The position numbers and the translations under genes were made by a program. The notes below the pieces were generated by a model. The model was given only the letters and a program-made list of their open reading frames with translations, searched no databases and was not told the origin of the DNA. A stretch of 64,000 nucleotides of DNA, from contig RPFO01000167.1 of assembly GCA_009746045.1 (NCBI GenBank), positions 434,001 to 498,000 of the forward strand, written 5' to 3'. Origin of the DNA: Mesostigma viride. Taxonomy: Eukaryota > Streptophyta > Mesostigmatophyceae > Mesostigmatales > Mesostigmataceae. Each line of letters starts with the position of its first letter. The stretch's first letter is position 1. Positions 1-9,439 of the stretch are shown piece after piece.

Positions 1-380
1 CCCTAGGTATTTATGCATGCCAGCACCCCCCCTAGGTATTTATGCATGCCAGCACCCCCCCTAGGTATTTATGCATGCCAGCACCCCCCCTAGGTATTTA
101 TGCATGCCAGCACCCCCCTAGGTATTTATGCATGCCAGCACCCCCCCTAGGTATTTATGCATGCCAGCACCCCCCCTAGGTATTTATGCATGCCAGCACC
201 CCCCTAGGTATTTATGCATGCCAGCCCCCCCCTAGGTATTTATGCATGCCAGCACCCCCCCTAGGTATTTATGCATGCCAGCACCCCCCCTAGGTATTTA
301 TGCATGCCAGCACCCCCCCGGTATTTATGCATGCCAGCACCCCCCCAGGTATTTATGCATGCCAGCACCCCCCCTAGGTA
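1..380. repeat. 30-31 bp tandem repeat (minisatellite)
   Basis: About twelve head-to-tail copies of a 30-31 bp unit that contains CCTAGG, ATGCAT and TGCCAGCACC followed by a C run of variable length. The open frames through it are by-products of a repeat lacking stops and are not called as genes. TGCCAGCACC also recurs as an interruption in the large satellite at 15.5-23.9 kb. The array is cut by the window start. Confidence 0.95.
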
Positions 381-663
381 TTTATCCTTCCCTCCTTCCC
401 TCCTTCCCTCCTTCCCTCCTTCCCTCCTTCCCTCCTTCCCTCCTTCCCTCCTTCCCTCCTTCCCTCCTTCCCTCCTTCCCTCCTTCCCTCCTTCCTCCTT
501 CCTCCTTCCCTCCTTCCCTCCTTCCCTCCTTCCCTCCTTCCCTCCTTCCCTCCTTCCCTCCTTCCCTCCTTCCCTCCTTCCCTCCTTCCCTCCTTCCCTC
601 CTTCTCCTCCCTCCCTCCTCCCTCCTCCCTCCTCCCTCCCTCCCTCTCCTCCCTCCCTCCCTC
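381..663. repeat. CCTT/CCCT pyrimidine microsatellite
   Basis: A nearly pure pyrimidine tract built from TCCCTCCT-type octamers, degenerating toward CCTCCCTCC at the right end. It directly abuts the 30-31 bp minisatellite. The strand asymmetry makes it a candidate for triplex or other non-B DNA; no gene is supported. Confidence 0.95.
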
Positions 664-748
664 CCACCTGCTGGGCAACTTGGATTTAATTCTGTCACCC
701 GGCACAATTTTCTCACACGCATGTAGTGGTATTCTTATTAATCTCATG

Positions 749-1138
749 CCAACGGCCGTTGGACCTGAAAAACTAAATGTGGAAAATATGTAATCCTTGT
801 AATTCTGATTGCAACGTTTTTGCGCATTCCTTGCAGATTCCACGTCGCCACACAAGATTCGCGTCTGTCAACCACCTGCAAGGTACTTGTTTTATTATTA
901 TGCGTTTTTTGGGCAGTCGCTCCCTCTTCTGATTTTCTTGATGCCAACGGCCGTTGGACTTGCAAAATCAGTTTCCATCATTGCTGTTGTGATTTACGTG
1001 ATGCCAACGGCCGTTGGACCTCCAAAAAAAAGTTCTTGCCAATTTTTTTTGCGTTATTGATTATACGCCAGTTTTATCAGCCGTTGCATTACGACGTTTT
1101 TATCTTAACTTCATTGCTGTAATGCCAACGGCCGTTGG
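749..1138. promoter_or_regulatory. four intergenic CCAACGGCCGTTGG palindromes
   Basis: Perfect 14-bp palindromes start at 749, 944, 1004 and 1125; the last extends to 16 bp. They sit in AT-rich DNA upstream of the first small ORF. Each could fold as a hairpin in RNA or be bound by a dimeric protein. They belong to the dispersed family of about forty copies confined to the left compartment. Role unproven. Confidence 0.8.
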
Positions 1139-1246
1139 CGTTGTAAAATAAAATTGTACTCCGGCTGATGAATTAATCCGCCCCTGAAGGTACTAGGTTT
1201 ACTTACATTGGTTGTGCCAGTTGTGCTTCACGTGCAGTTTTTTTCA

Positions 1247-1501
1247 ATGGAGAAAGACAAGGACGTTTCGGTGTCGAACCAGGAGAGAGAGGCAGTTGAA
1301 CGGGGGGCCAAAAAACTGCCAGCCGAAGTTGTTAGAGCGATTGAGAAATTTTGGGATTCAATTCCAGCCATGGTTGTGATGAAAAAAGATGATGTACAAG
1401 CTGAAGTGGACGAAATGCCGGCCTTAATTTCCGACGATGAAGGGGATGGTGTCAACTTTATTCAACCGGGAAACAAACGTAAACTGAAACGCAAAAAGTA
1501 G
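1247..1501 (+). CDS. small acidic hypothetical protein with basic tail
   Basis: An 84-residue ORF from the first ATG in frame; an upstream TTG extension is ignored because this is a eukaryotic context. The middle is acidic (DDEGDG) and the last nine residues are strongly basic (NKRKLKRKK), which could be a nuclear localisation signal. I recognise no family. It lies between a cluster of palindromes and a MYND-finger gene on the same strand. Its small size and unknown homology make it a tentative gene. Confidence 0.45.
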   Translation: MEKDKDVSVSNQEREAVERGAKKLPAEVVRAIEKFWDSIPAMVVMKKDDVQAEVDEMPALISDDEGDGVNFIQPGNKRKLKRKK

Positions 1502-1681
1502 TGCGACCTAAGATGTTTTTAAATGTATATGCCAATTTAATGAAATCATTTTCTGAGGTTGTGAAGGACCTGACTGTTTTAAAAATGAATGATTACAATA
1601 AATTAGGCAAACACACTAATGGGAAAACGCGTTTTTTTGGCCGCGATGTAAATCTTTTTGTTCGTTTTTTCCCTGAAAAAG

Positions 1682-2464
1682 ATGGAGTCCGAGATCGTGA
1701 ATGAAGTCTACGGAAGCGTCCTTCAAAACGTTTACAAACAAGTTCGCTTTCTGTCGCGTGTCATATTCGAGGAAGTTCGTGTCGCGCAGGAGAAGACAGG
1801 CCGCCACTTGGCCGTTTTATTGGCGTTTGATTCGTTCAGCCAAATGGAGAGGGTTATGTACGCCCAGCTAGCTGATATGAACTTCTGTATTCAAGAGGGT
1901 TTTTTCGTACCACAGATGGATCTAAGAGCGCCAATAGACCCAACGAGGGAGTTCCGCCTTTTGGTGTCGTTCATTACAAAGGGGCCAAAGATAGAGTTGG
2001 GGGAAGAGGAAGGGGCTCAGCTTGGGTGCACCTACGGGCGCGCATTTTACCCGAATGTTACGTCTTCCCTGCGCGTGAGGGCTGATGCGTGTGTAGGGGC
2101 AGAAGTACCCCTCAACATGAACTTTTTCTTGCTCTCTGACCCGATCGTGAGGGATGGGGCTCCCATGCGTGGTATGCGAAATTGCTCCAAGGAGGGGTGT
2201 GGGTGCGACACAGGCCCTCAGAAGTGGTGTAGAGGATGTAGGGATGCCAGATATTGCAGTGAGGAGTGCCAGCGTGCTGACTGGAGTAGGCATAAGGATA
2301 GATGCGAACGTCTGAGGCAAGCAAGGGAGGGGCTGGCAGGGGTGATAAGGGGGGTAAACAGGACGACCATACTGGATGGAACCAGGTCGACTTCTCTGAG
2401 GTTGACTTCTCCTTCACCTTCTACTACGGTTCTTCCTCATAGAAAAACTGGAAATGTAGAGTAA
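1682..2464 (+). CDS. MYND-type zinc finger protein, paralogue 1
   Basis: A 260-residue protein. The ATG at 1682 is preferred to an upstream TTG because the paralogue at 7354 begins at the equivalent place. Residues 168-208 form a MYND finger: successive Cys pairs, then WCRGCRDARYCSEECQ and a closing H-x3-C, the standard spacing for two zinc ions. MYND fingers mediate protein-protein contacts. The N-terminal 160 residues share with the second copy the blocks AVLL(A)FDSF and EFRLLVS, so the domain architecture is conserved rather than just the finger. Partner and function are unknown. A 67-bp direct duplication carrying AATAAA follows the stop. Confidence 0.85.
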   Translation: MESEIVNEVYGSVLQNVYKQVRFLSRVIFEEVRVAQEKTGRHLAVLLAFDSFSQMERVMYAQLADMNFCIQEGFFVPQMDLRAPIDPTREFRLLVSFITKGPKIELGEEEGAQLGCTYGRAFYPNVTSSLRVRADACVGAEVPLNMNFFLLSDPIVRDGAPMRGMRNCSKEGCGCDTGPQKWCRGCRDARYCSEECQRADWSRHKDRCERLRQAREGLAGVIRGVNRTTILDGTRSTSLRLTSPSPSTTVLPHRKTGNVE

Positions 2465-2524
2465 TAATTTGCTTTTGAGGCTGGAAACTGGACGCATTTT
2501 GGGTTTGAAATTTGTGTATGTAGT

Positions 2525-2660
2525 CCTGATTTGTGTTGTAAAATGGTGTAATGGTGAATTCTCTTTTCACTTTGAAATTGGAATAAAATTGACCTGATTT
2601 GTGTTGTAAAATGGTGTAATAGTGAATTCTCCTTTCACTTTGAAATTGGAATAAAATTGA
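2525..2660. repeat. 67-bp tandem duplication in a 3' flank
   Basis: Two near-identical copies of a segment running from CCTGATTTGTG to GGAATAAAATTGA follow the MYND gene. Each carries an AATAAA-type poly(A) signal, so the duplication doubles the likely 3'-end signal. Confidence 0.8.
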
Positions 2661-2844
2661 CTTTCGTTTTCTCTCATGCGACTGTAGTGGGTTAAACAAC
2701 AATTAGTGACCCAACGGCCGTTAGGGATTGGAAACCTCGCCTAACGTTTGCATATTTTCTTTCCGACAAAACCTCATTTTTTTTAAGGATGGACGTCGAT
2801 GTATGTTATGTGCAGAGGGGACAAGTTTGACGTCGGGGCCGATA

Positions 2845-3750
2845 ATGGAAGGGGATATCTCACTGCCGTGGGAAATTTGGACCGAAGTCGCAGCTTTTAT
2901 GGAGGCGCCCGACGTAGCCCGCTTTGAAGCAGTTTGTAGAGGGGCTAGGGAAGCGGTGTCGGGGAGGTATGAACCCCAATTCAGCTTTAAGTTAATTTCT
3001 GGGTTCGTGGACGCATTCGGGGATGGTCCTCGTACATTGATAACTGAGTCTCTTTTCCGAGAATTGTATGGCGGGCAAGTAAAGTGTGCAAGCGCTGATA
3101 TCACCCCCTACACACTCGTCACAAGGGGAATGTATTTTAAGGTATATTGTGAAGAAGTTGAGGAGGTGTTAGGACGCCAGCCAGCACCAGAGGGACATGC
3201 ACGAGCAAGGACGATGGGAGGGTTGTTCAGGTCCGAGCGTGCTGAGAGGAGACGTGTGTTGGAGAGGAATTGGAGGGGGTGGACAGCTCGCTTACGCCAA
3301 TTGGGAAAGGAAATGGATGACTTGTACGATAATTATGAACTATGGGGGTTAAGGAGCATTTTCTGGTTCTGCGATACTCCTTATGACCCGGATGAGGACA
3401 TTTTTTTTCCTCCGGGGAGGAGAGCGCGTAGGGAGGCAGAATGGGTGAAGCTTTTGGAGGGGCTGCCTCTGGAGGGGGGAGGAATGGCATGTGCAGTTCT
3501 GATCATGGGATTTGATGAGAACGCAGACATGAAGGCCTTATTAGAGAGGAGGTGTAGGGAGGAGGATATGGCAAGCGTTTTGGTGGAGTTAGCTATGCAG
3601 GTCCTCAGCGGAACAATCTTCACACCGGATTATCTCAAGTTTTTTGGGGGGAAGAAGGCACGCTTGCTGTATTTGGCCGAGAGTAGTATGTACAAGTGGA
3701 AAGGGGACATGATGTTGTGTTTGGATGAGGATTCTGAAGAGGTTGAATGA
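2845..3750 (+). CDS. F-box-like protein, paralogue 1
   Basis: From the ATG at 2845 this gives 301 residues; an in-frame ATG at 2803 would add 14. I choose 2845 because the F-box begins just after it: residues 6-37 read LPWEIWTEVAAFMEAPDVARFEAVCR, with the Leu-Pro start and hydrophobic spacing of an F-box. F-box proteins connect substrates to SCF ubiquitin ligases through Skp1. The remainder has no domain I can name, but shares with the ORF at 6157 a WGL-x-S-x3-F motif and a following LEGLPLE/LESLPLD block, so the two are paralogues. AATAAA is found near 3769. Confidence 0.7.
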   Translation: MEGDISLPWEIWTEVAAFMEAPDVARFEAVCRGAREAVSGRYEPQFSFKLISGFVDAFGDGPRTLITESLFRELYGGQVKCASADITPYTLVTRGMYFKVYCEEVEEVLGRQPAPEGHARARTMGGLFRSERAERRRVLERNWRGWTARLRQLGKEMDDLYDNYELWGLRSIFWFCDTPYDPDEDIFFPPGRRARREAEWVKLLEGLPLEGGGMACAVLIMGFDENADMKALLERRCREEDMASVLVELAMQVLSGTIFTPDYLKFFGGKKARLLYLAESSMYKWKGDMMLCLDEDSEEVE

Positions 3751-4640
3751 TGAAACATAAATTTCATTAATAAATTTTGAATTCTAATATTGAATGAAAT
3801 TCGCCAATTTTTGCTGATGGGTAAGGCTGATGGCTAAAGCTGGATTTGATGATTTAATTATCTCTAATTCTGTCAACTGTCACATTTATATAAATTTGAC
3901 ATGAATTCGGCATTTTTTGGATTCCAACGGCCGTTGGACCTCAAAAAACATTTCTAGTGTGGTTAAAAAGTTGTGGGTATTTTGTTAAATGGAGTGACCA
4001 ATGGTTGTGATTTATTTGATGCCAACGGCCGTTGGACCTTGACAAACATTGCTAGTGTAGCGCAACAGTGGTGGATAATTTGTTTAATGGAGGGGCCGTC
4101 GCATCTGCTTGTTATTTTTTTAGGCTGAACAGTCACTGAAAATGTCGACATTATTGCTCCACACCAGGTAGGCCAGCCATCATGTTCCGCACACAAATCT
4201 GGCTCGACTCCGATCCCTGGCAGTGCTCTTCGCTTCGAACAGGTCCGGAACGAGTTTCTTGTGGGGTTGGAGCAATAAATAGTATTTTACCGGGAAGAGG
4301 CGTAATGCCAACGGGCGTTGGACCTGAACAATTGTGTGGTTAAATCAAGTGACAGAATATGAATGTGATTTATTTTACATTTAAAAACATATGTTATTTG
4401 GGAGGACAAGAAAGTTGGTTTTTGAGGTGTGTGTATCTTACGGTCGTTGATGGAGGAAACCTCTAACAATCCTGATGCTCTCGTGATCGTGTTTTGTTTA
4501 TGTGATATCTGTCAAGGCATCAAGAAGGAGAGGAGTCGCCCGTTGCTGAGAAGCTGAGGACAACTGTACTGGAAAGGTATGTGGACAAGGACAACTGTGG
4601 GTGTGGGGGGAACAGCTTGGTGGACACCATTTCTGACTGG
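3751..4640. other. AT-rich intergenic region with three palindromes
   Basis: No convincing gene. It contains perfect palindromes at 3924 and 4022 and an imperfect one near 4308. A GGTATGTGG sequence near 4576 resembles a splice donor. The 356-residue ORF that starts near here runs into the tandem repeat and is discussed with it. Confidence 0.6.
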
Positions 4641-6060
4641 TCCGTAAGGCCTCTACCCGAAGGGGGTTGTGAGCCAACGGCCGTTGGAATTGGAAAAACA
4701 TTATCATGTGCTTTTTATTCGTTTGATAGGGTGGCAAGCAGCCAGGATGTGTCTTTCATGCAGCTTAGTGGTGGCTATTTACCATTTTTCTTCCAAGAAA
4801 GGCCTCAAAATCTAGCTGAGCATAAAGATGGGCTTGACTTTGTCGTAAGGCATCCACCCTTCCCACAGGGGGGTTGTGAGCCAACGGCCGTTGGAATTGG
4901 AAAAACATTATCATGTGCATTTCATTCGTTTCATTGGGTGGCAATAAGGCAGGATGTGTCTTTCATGCAGCTTAGTGCTGGCTATTTACCATTTTTCTTC
5001 CAAGAAAGGCCTCCAAAAAATCTAGATGAGCATAAAGATGTGGTTGACTGGTTCGTAAGGCATCCACCCTTCCCACAGGGCCCGGGTTGTGAGCCAACGG
5101 CCGTTGGAATTGGAAAAACATTACCATGTGCATTTCATTCGTTTCATTTGGTGGCAATAAGGCAGGATGTGTCTTTCATGCAGCTGAGTGGTGGCTATTT
5201 ACCATTTTTCTTCCAAGAAAGGCCTCTGAAAAATCTAGCTGAGCATAAAGATGTGGTTGACTGGTTCGTAAGGCATCCACCCTTCCCACAGGGGGGTTGT
5301 GAGCCAACGGCCGTTGGAATTGGAAAAACATTATCATGTGCATTTCATTCTTTGAGTGGGTGGCAATCAGGCAGGATGTATCTTTCATTCAGCTTAGTGG
5401 TGGCTATTACCATTTTTCTTCCAAGAAAGGCCTCCAAAAATCTAGCTGAGCATAAAGATGGGCTTGACTGGTTCGTAAGGCATCCACCCTTCCCAGTGGG
5501 GGTTGTGAGCCAACGGCCGTTGGACTTGAAAAACATTATCATGTGCATTTCATTCTTTGAGTGGGTGGCAATCAGCCAGGATGTGTCTTTCATTCAGCTT
5601 TGTGGTGGCTATTACCATTTTTCTTCCAAGAAAGGCCTCCAAAACATCTAGCTGAGCATAAAGATGTGGTTGACTGGTTCGTAAGGCATCCACCCTTCCC
5701 ACAGGGGGGTTGTGAGCCAACGGCCGTTGGAGTTGGAAAAACATTATCATGTGCATTTCTTTCTTTTCATTTGGTGGCAGTAAGGCAGGATGTGTCTGTC
5801 ATGCAGCTTAGTGGTGGCTATTTACCATTTTTCTTCCAAGAAAGGCCTCTCAAAAATCTACCTGAGCATAAAAATGGGCTTGACTGGTTCGTAAGGCATC
5901 CACCCTTCCCATAGGGGGGTTGTGAGCCAACGGCCGTTAGACTGAAAAACATTATCACGTGCATTTATTCTTTTCATATGGCAGTAAGGCAGGATGTGTC
6001 TTTCAAGCAGCTTAGTGGTGGTTATAACCATTTTTCTGCCCATAAAGGGCCCCAAAAGAT
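4640..6060. repeat. about 208-bp tandem repeat, palindrome in every unit
   Basis: Palindromes start at 4674, 4881, 5094, 5304, 5510, 5717 and (imperfect) about 5925, giving periods of 206-213 bp over about 6.5 units. Each unit also carries GGAAAAACATTATCATGTGC, CATTTTTCTTCCAAGAAAGG and GTAAGGCATCCACCCTTCCC. The first four units stay in one open frame (4581-5651) encoding a roughly 69-residue repeat with FFQERP and HKDVVDWFVRHPPFP; later units shift frame. Whether this is a repeat protein decaying by indels or a non-coding array open by chance is unresolved. Unit-to-unit indels outside multiples of three favour non-coding. Confidence 0.85.
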
Positions 6061-6156
6061 GAAGATGTGTTAAAAAATGTGTATCCTGTGGCATGAATAA
6101 TTCGTAGTGAATAGGATGCCTCAAAATACTGTTTTGGCTGGTGTGTATGCAGGCGA

Positions 6157-7119
6157 ATGGGAGTAGGGAAGAGCAAACAGAAGAGGCAGACGGAGGACAA
6201 GGGCGCCTCGTGCGAGGTTGGAGCTAACAAGAGGACGGAGATGGTGGCTGTGCTTCACCTGATGGATATGCCGCTGGAGGTGGTAACGCATGTTGCCAGT
6301 TTCCTAGGCTTGATTGATCAGGCACGTTTTGAGTGCGTGAGTCGGAAGGCGCAAGCTGCGGTTGCTGGGCTTGGCTGTCGATGGCGGGTATTTTGTGTTT
6401 CGGTGGCAGACAGAAGAGTGCCACGAGTGCCATTTACGCCGTATTTGTGGTCTACTAGACCATTTCACGCGTATCTAGGGAAGGAGCAGCTGGCGGAAAG
6501 GGGGGGGGCGTTCCGAAGGGTCTGTCTGGAGACGTTTGACAGAATGACTGCAGTTCGGGGTTACTGGGAGGATTGGTCCCGTGACTTTCGAGACGAGAGG
6601 TGTATGTGGGGAGAAATGGATTTTGACGAACGCGAGCTCGAGAGAGACGAGGACTTAAAACAGCAAGTTGAGGAGAGGGAAAAGGTGGCTAAGGAGATGG
6701 AGATGCTGGCTGCTAATGAGTATATCTGGGGATTGAAGAGCATGCTCTACTTTTCGAACGAACGTACCAATCGCGGTTTTCGTGATTGGCTGACGCCGTC
6801 GTACTTGGAGAGTCTTCCTCTGGATGCCGCCGAATTTGGACTGGCGCTGTGGCTGTTGGACAGAGGGGAGACGTCTACTGATGTGACGTCTGAGGCTTTA
6901 AGGCTTCTGGAGGACAGGAATAGAGGGGTTGAAAACATCGTGGCCGAAATTGTCATACAAAAATTTACACAGAAAGCTAAAGCTAGTGGGGAATGGGACG
7001 AATGGGAAGATGGATCCGAAATCCTTCGCTTTTGCGGGGATGAGAATGAGGTGGAACTTGATTTCTATATCAGGGATTTGGCAAGGGTGGGGAGTTGGGC
7101 CGATTTTGCCCAGAATTGA
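6157..7119 (+). CDS. F-box-like protein, paralogue 2
   Basis: A 320-residue protein from ATG at 6157, nine bases after a GCAG that resembles a splice acceptor. A basic, polar N-terminus (KSKQKRQ) precedes the F-box at residues 38-69 (MPLEVVTHVASFLGLIDQARFECVSRKAQ). The central region is rich in charged residues and probably helical; a WGLKSMLYF motif near residue 190 and the LESLPLD block match the paralogue at 2845. By family knowledge it may be an SCF adaptor; the target is unknown. It follows the 208-bp array and precedes a MYND gene, so the order MYND, F-box, repeat, F-box, MYND is roughly symmetrical. Confidence 0.7.
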   Translation: MGVGKSKQKRQTEDKGASCEVGANKRTEMVAVLHLMDMPLEVVTHVASFLGLIDQARFECVSRKAQAAVAGLGCRWRVFCVSVADRRVPRVPFTPYLWSTRPFHAYLGKEQLAERGGAFRRVCLETFDRMTAVRGYWEDWSRDFRDERCMWGEMDFDERELERDEDLKQQVEEREKVAKEMEMLAANEYIWGLKSMLYFSNERTNRGFRDWLTPSYLESLPLDAAEFGLALWLLDRGETSTDVTSEALRLLEDRNRGVENIVAEIVIQKFTQKAKASGEWDEWEDGSEILRFCGDENEVELDFYIRDLARVGSWADFAQN

Positions 7120-7261
7120 CGAGAAGCCTCTTTTCTTGTCCGATTGGAGGGATACCTAGTTCGATTAGGAGTTTTGTGGATGATGTATCAATAATTTTAA
7201 TCTTCAATTTTGCTATATGAGGCCGTCATCAATCGTTGACTTTGGGTGTGATTTTCTTGCG

Positions 7262-7275
7262 CCAACGGCCGTTGG
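7262..7275. promoter_or_regulatory. CCAACGGCCGTTGG palindrome between F-box and MYND genes
   Basis: A single perfect copy 140 bp past the F-box stop and about 80 bp before the next ATG. The position is compatible either with a 3'-end hairpin of the upstream gene or with an operator of the downstream one. Confidence 0.75.
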
Positions 7276-7353
7276 GATGGAGAAATGTCAAAAGGGGGGT
7301 TGAGTAAAATATAACTTACGTATTACGCACGTGCCAATTGGCGCAGGGGAGGG

Positions 7354-8145
7354 ATGGCGGAGACGGGCGAGCTGGAATCTTCGACCCGCGCTGCGATTGC
7401 CTGCGTGGCAGCAAACGTACTTAACCGGGCTCGCGAGATCCACGGATGGGTACGGCAGCACGAGAAGCGCCTGGGTCGCCAGTTTGCGGTTTTGGTCGTG
7501 TATGACTCGTTCGCCTCAGTAGGACGACAGATTAATCTCCAGTTGCTGGACATGTACTTCGCCTTGGCTGGCGGATTCTACAAGCCCACGCCGGCGGATC
7601 GGGTTCCACTCAATCGAGACGTCGAGTTTCGACTTTTGGTGTCGTATGTCGGAAAGGTTGGGTGGGACCAGTGGGAGAAAGACCAGTGGGGGAAATTTCC
7701 AGACGCGAGTGAGGCGCAGCCGAGATTGACCGTATCGGCGAGAGTAGAGGGGGGGGGGTTTGAAGGTTTCCATTTTACATTCGGGAATTCCGAGTCCGTG
7801 AAATTGACGTTTTCACGGATGATCGTTCTCCCGGGGGTGGGAGGGCCGATGCTGGGCTCGCTTCCAAAGTGTTGCTCGAATCAGGCGTGCTCTGTGGAAG
7901 AGGGTGTCCACCGCAAGTGCGGGGGTTGTCGAGACGTCCGGTATTGTGCTGCCGAATGCCAGCGTGCGGACTGGGAGGAACACAAGAAGTGGTGTAACAA
8001 GTATCGTGAGGCGAGAAAGTCTCTCAGCACTATGCACGGCGACGTTACAGACAGCTGGTCTGGTGTCAATTTGGCCGGACTTGTAATTCGGATGGGGGGT
8101 GAAGTGCATTTCAAGTTCAAAGGTGAAATGTTCAAGGTTTTTTGA
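7354..8145 (+). CDS. MYND-type zinc finger protein, paralogue 2
   Basis: A 263-residue protein from ATG at 7354. The MYND finger is at residues 173-214: Cys clusters, then KCGGCRDVRYCAAECQRADW and closing His/Cys residues, near-identical in spacing to the copy at 1682. The upstream domain also aligns with that copy (FAVLVVYDSF; EFRLLVSYVGK), showing gene duplication of the whole protein. The C-terminal 45 residues differ between copies. GCAG lies just before the start. The finger suggests a protein-interaction role; nothing indicates enzymatic activity. Confidence 0.85.
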   Translation: MAETGELESSTRAAIACVAANVLNRAREIHGWVRQHEKRLGRQFAVLVVYDSFASVGRQINLQLLDMYFALAGGFYKPTPADRVPLNRDVEFRLLVSYVGKVGWDQWEKDQWGKFPDASEAQPRLTVSARVEGGGFEGFHFTFGNSESVKLTFSRMIVLPGVGGPMLGSLPKCCSNQACSVEEGVHRKCGGCRDVRYCAAECQRADWEEHKKWCNKYREARKSLSTMHGDVTDSWSGVNLAGLVIRMGGEVHFKFKGEMFKVF

Positions 8146-8164
8146 GGGGACTAAATCGTACCCC

Positions 8165-8250
8165 AGGGCGATTTGTGAGGCGATGTCCGCGCTGGGGCAA
8201 CAGTACGCCTGTTCGACTGCGTGATGGGAATGGATTCTGCGACTGAAGAA
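8165..8250 (+). pseudogene. 3' remnant of the 8531/9440 gene family
   Basis: The sequence around GTGAGGCGATGTCCGCGCTG closely matches the 3' end of the genes at 8531 and 9440, including the terminal CTGCGACTGAAG, but no body of the gene precedes it. It is followed by the same intergenic cassette as the intact copies. This shows that the duplicated unit spanned a gene's 3' end plus its downstream spacer. Confidence 0.75.
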
Positions 8251-8530
8251 ATTTTGGGTGTGATTTTCTTGCGCCAACGGCCGTTGGAACTTGCAAATTA
8301 GCGTTTGATTTTCTTTGCACCCGGAAGTAGGGTGTGGTTTGCCACGTGGCACCATGGATGTAATTAATAAATGCATAATAAAACATTTTTCGTGCGCCAA
8401 CGGCCGTTGGAGACTGAAAACTAGTGTGTGCTTTGTGCGCGTAATAAATCTTTAAAATTCTTGTTGTTTTTTCAAGCCAACGGCCGTTGACGGTGAGAAA
8501 TGTATATCAAACGGTGTCGGTGGGTTGCAG
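8251..8530 (+). promoter_or_regulatory. shared intergenic cassette, copy 1
   Basis: In order: GTGATTTTCTTGCGCCA plus a perfect palindrome at 8274, an ATGGATGTAATTAATAAATG block with AATAAA signals, a second palindrome at 8397, a half palindrome ending CCGTTGACGGTGAGAAATG, then TATCAAACGGTGTCGGTGG and GCAG directly before the ATG. The same order recurs at 9149-9439 and 10088-10423. It looks like a combined terminator and promoter module. Confidence 0.75.
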
Positions 8531-9148
8531 ATGACGTTCTACAGGACGGAGGGGGGCGAGTGGATCGACTTGGAAGACAGGCTTCTGGGAGTGGTTAAGA
8601 GCGCGCTCAGGCTTCTGCCGGACATTAAGCTGGATTTTAAGCCCAAGGAGGGTGAAAGGTCTCTTTTGAGACCGGATGTCGCGAAGGCCGCGGCTTTTGT
8701 TTTCAATATCGAGGGCCGGGGACTCCCAAAGCCGACCGTAGAGCCATTTGAGGAGGTGCTTGTGAGGTGTGGTGCTATAAGGCCCTATGATCCATCAATA
8801 CCCAGCCCAATTTTTTTTCAGTCGATCGATGCTGATGGTAATGAAAGTTGGATACCGATGACGCGGCCATATGATAGGGGAGAAGGGTTTAAGGGTTTGG
8901 GGCAGGTGGGACGGTTCGAATGGGTCATCTTGAAGGACGGCAAGTACTTCAAGCATCACACTGACCTGATCATCGACCGGCTGTTCGTGTCTGCTGGAGA
9001 TTGCATGTTCTGGTTGAGGGAATACGTGCATGAGTGGGGACCCGACGGTGTTGACGAGTTTGAGAAAGCGGTTCGTGAGGTGATGTCCGCGCTGGGGCAG
9101 GAGTACAAGTTCGAGTGCGTGACTGAGGCGAATCGATTATGCGACTGA
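8531..9148 (+). CDS. unknown protein, tandem paralogue A
   Basis: A 205-residue protein; the ATG immediately follows GCAG. It is the neighbour and clear paralogue of the gene at 9440. Both begin MTFYRT-x-GGEWID, share EGRG(L/I)PKPTVEPFEEVLVR and WVILKDGKYFKHHT, and end with an HEWG-x2-GVDEFEKAVREVMSALG tail plus a final Cys-Asp. No family is recognised. The high shared identity with scattered replacements and small in-frame differences indicates a recent duplication under coding constraint. Confidence 0.75.
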   Translation: MTFYRTEGGEWIDLEDRLLGVVKSALRLLPDIKLDFKPKEGERSLLRPDVAKAAAFVFNIEGRGLPKPTVEPFEEVLVRCGAIRPYDPSIPSPIFFQSIDADGNESWIPMTRPYDRGEGFKGLGQVGRFEWVILKDGKYFKHHTDLIIDRLFVSAGDCMFWLREYVHEWGPDGVDEFEKAVREVMSALGQEYKFECVTEANRLCD

Positions 9149-9439
9149 AGTTTAATTTTGGGTGTGATTTTCTTGCGCCAACGGCCGTTGGAACCTGAAA
9201 ATCAGGGTTAAATTTTCTTTGGGCCAACGGCCGTCGGCACCTGGAAACTCGTCACTCGGCGTGATTCGACAATTGGGAATATGGATGTAATCAATAAATT
9301 TATAATAAAAAATTTGTTCGTGCATTTTTCGTGCGCCAACGGCCGTTGGAAGCTGGAAACTGTGATTTTGGTGCGCGTTTTTTCAAGCAAGGCCGTTGAC
9401 GGTGACAAATTTATATCAAACGGTGTCGGTGGTGTGCAG
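9149..9439 (+). promoter_or_regulatory. shared intergenic cassette, copy 2
   Basis: Contains palindromes at 9178 and 9336, an imperfect one near 9222, the ATGGATGTAATCAATAAAT block and the pre-start block TATCAAACGGTGTCGGTGG followed by GTGCAG and the ATG. It matches the spacers before 8531 and before 10424. Confidence 0.75.

Noticed and set aside
242-855. ORFs across the first 0.9 kb (Pro/Leu/Ser or Gly/Arg/Glu repeats)
   Set aside because: They follow the minisatellite and the CCTT tract with no non-repetitive coding portion.
1501-1704. 67-residue + ORF between the first two genes
   Set aside because: Begins with GTG, overlaps the MYND gene start, and has no recognisable feature.
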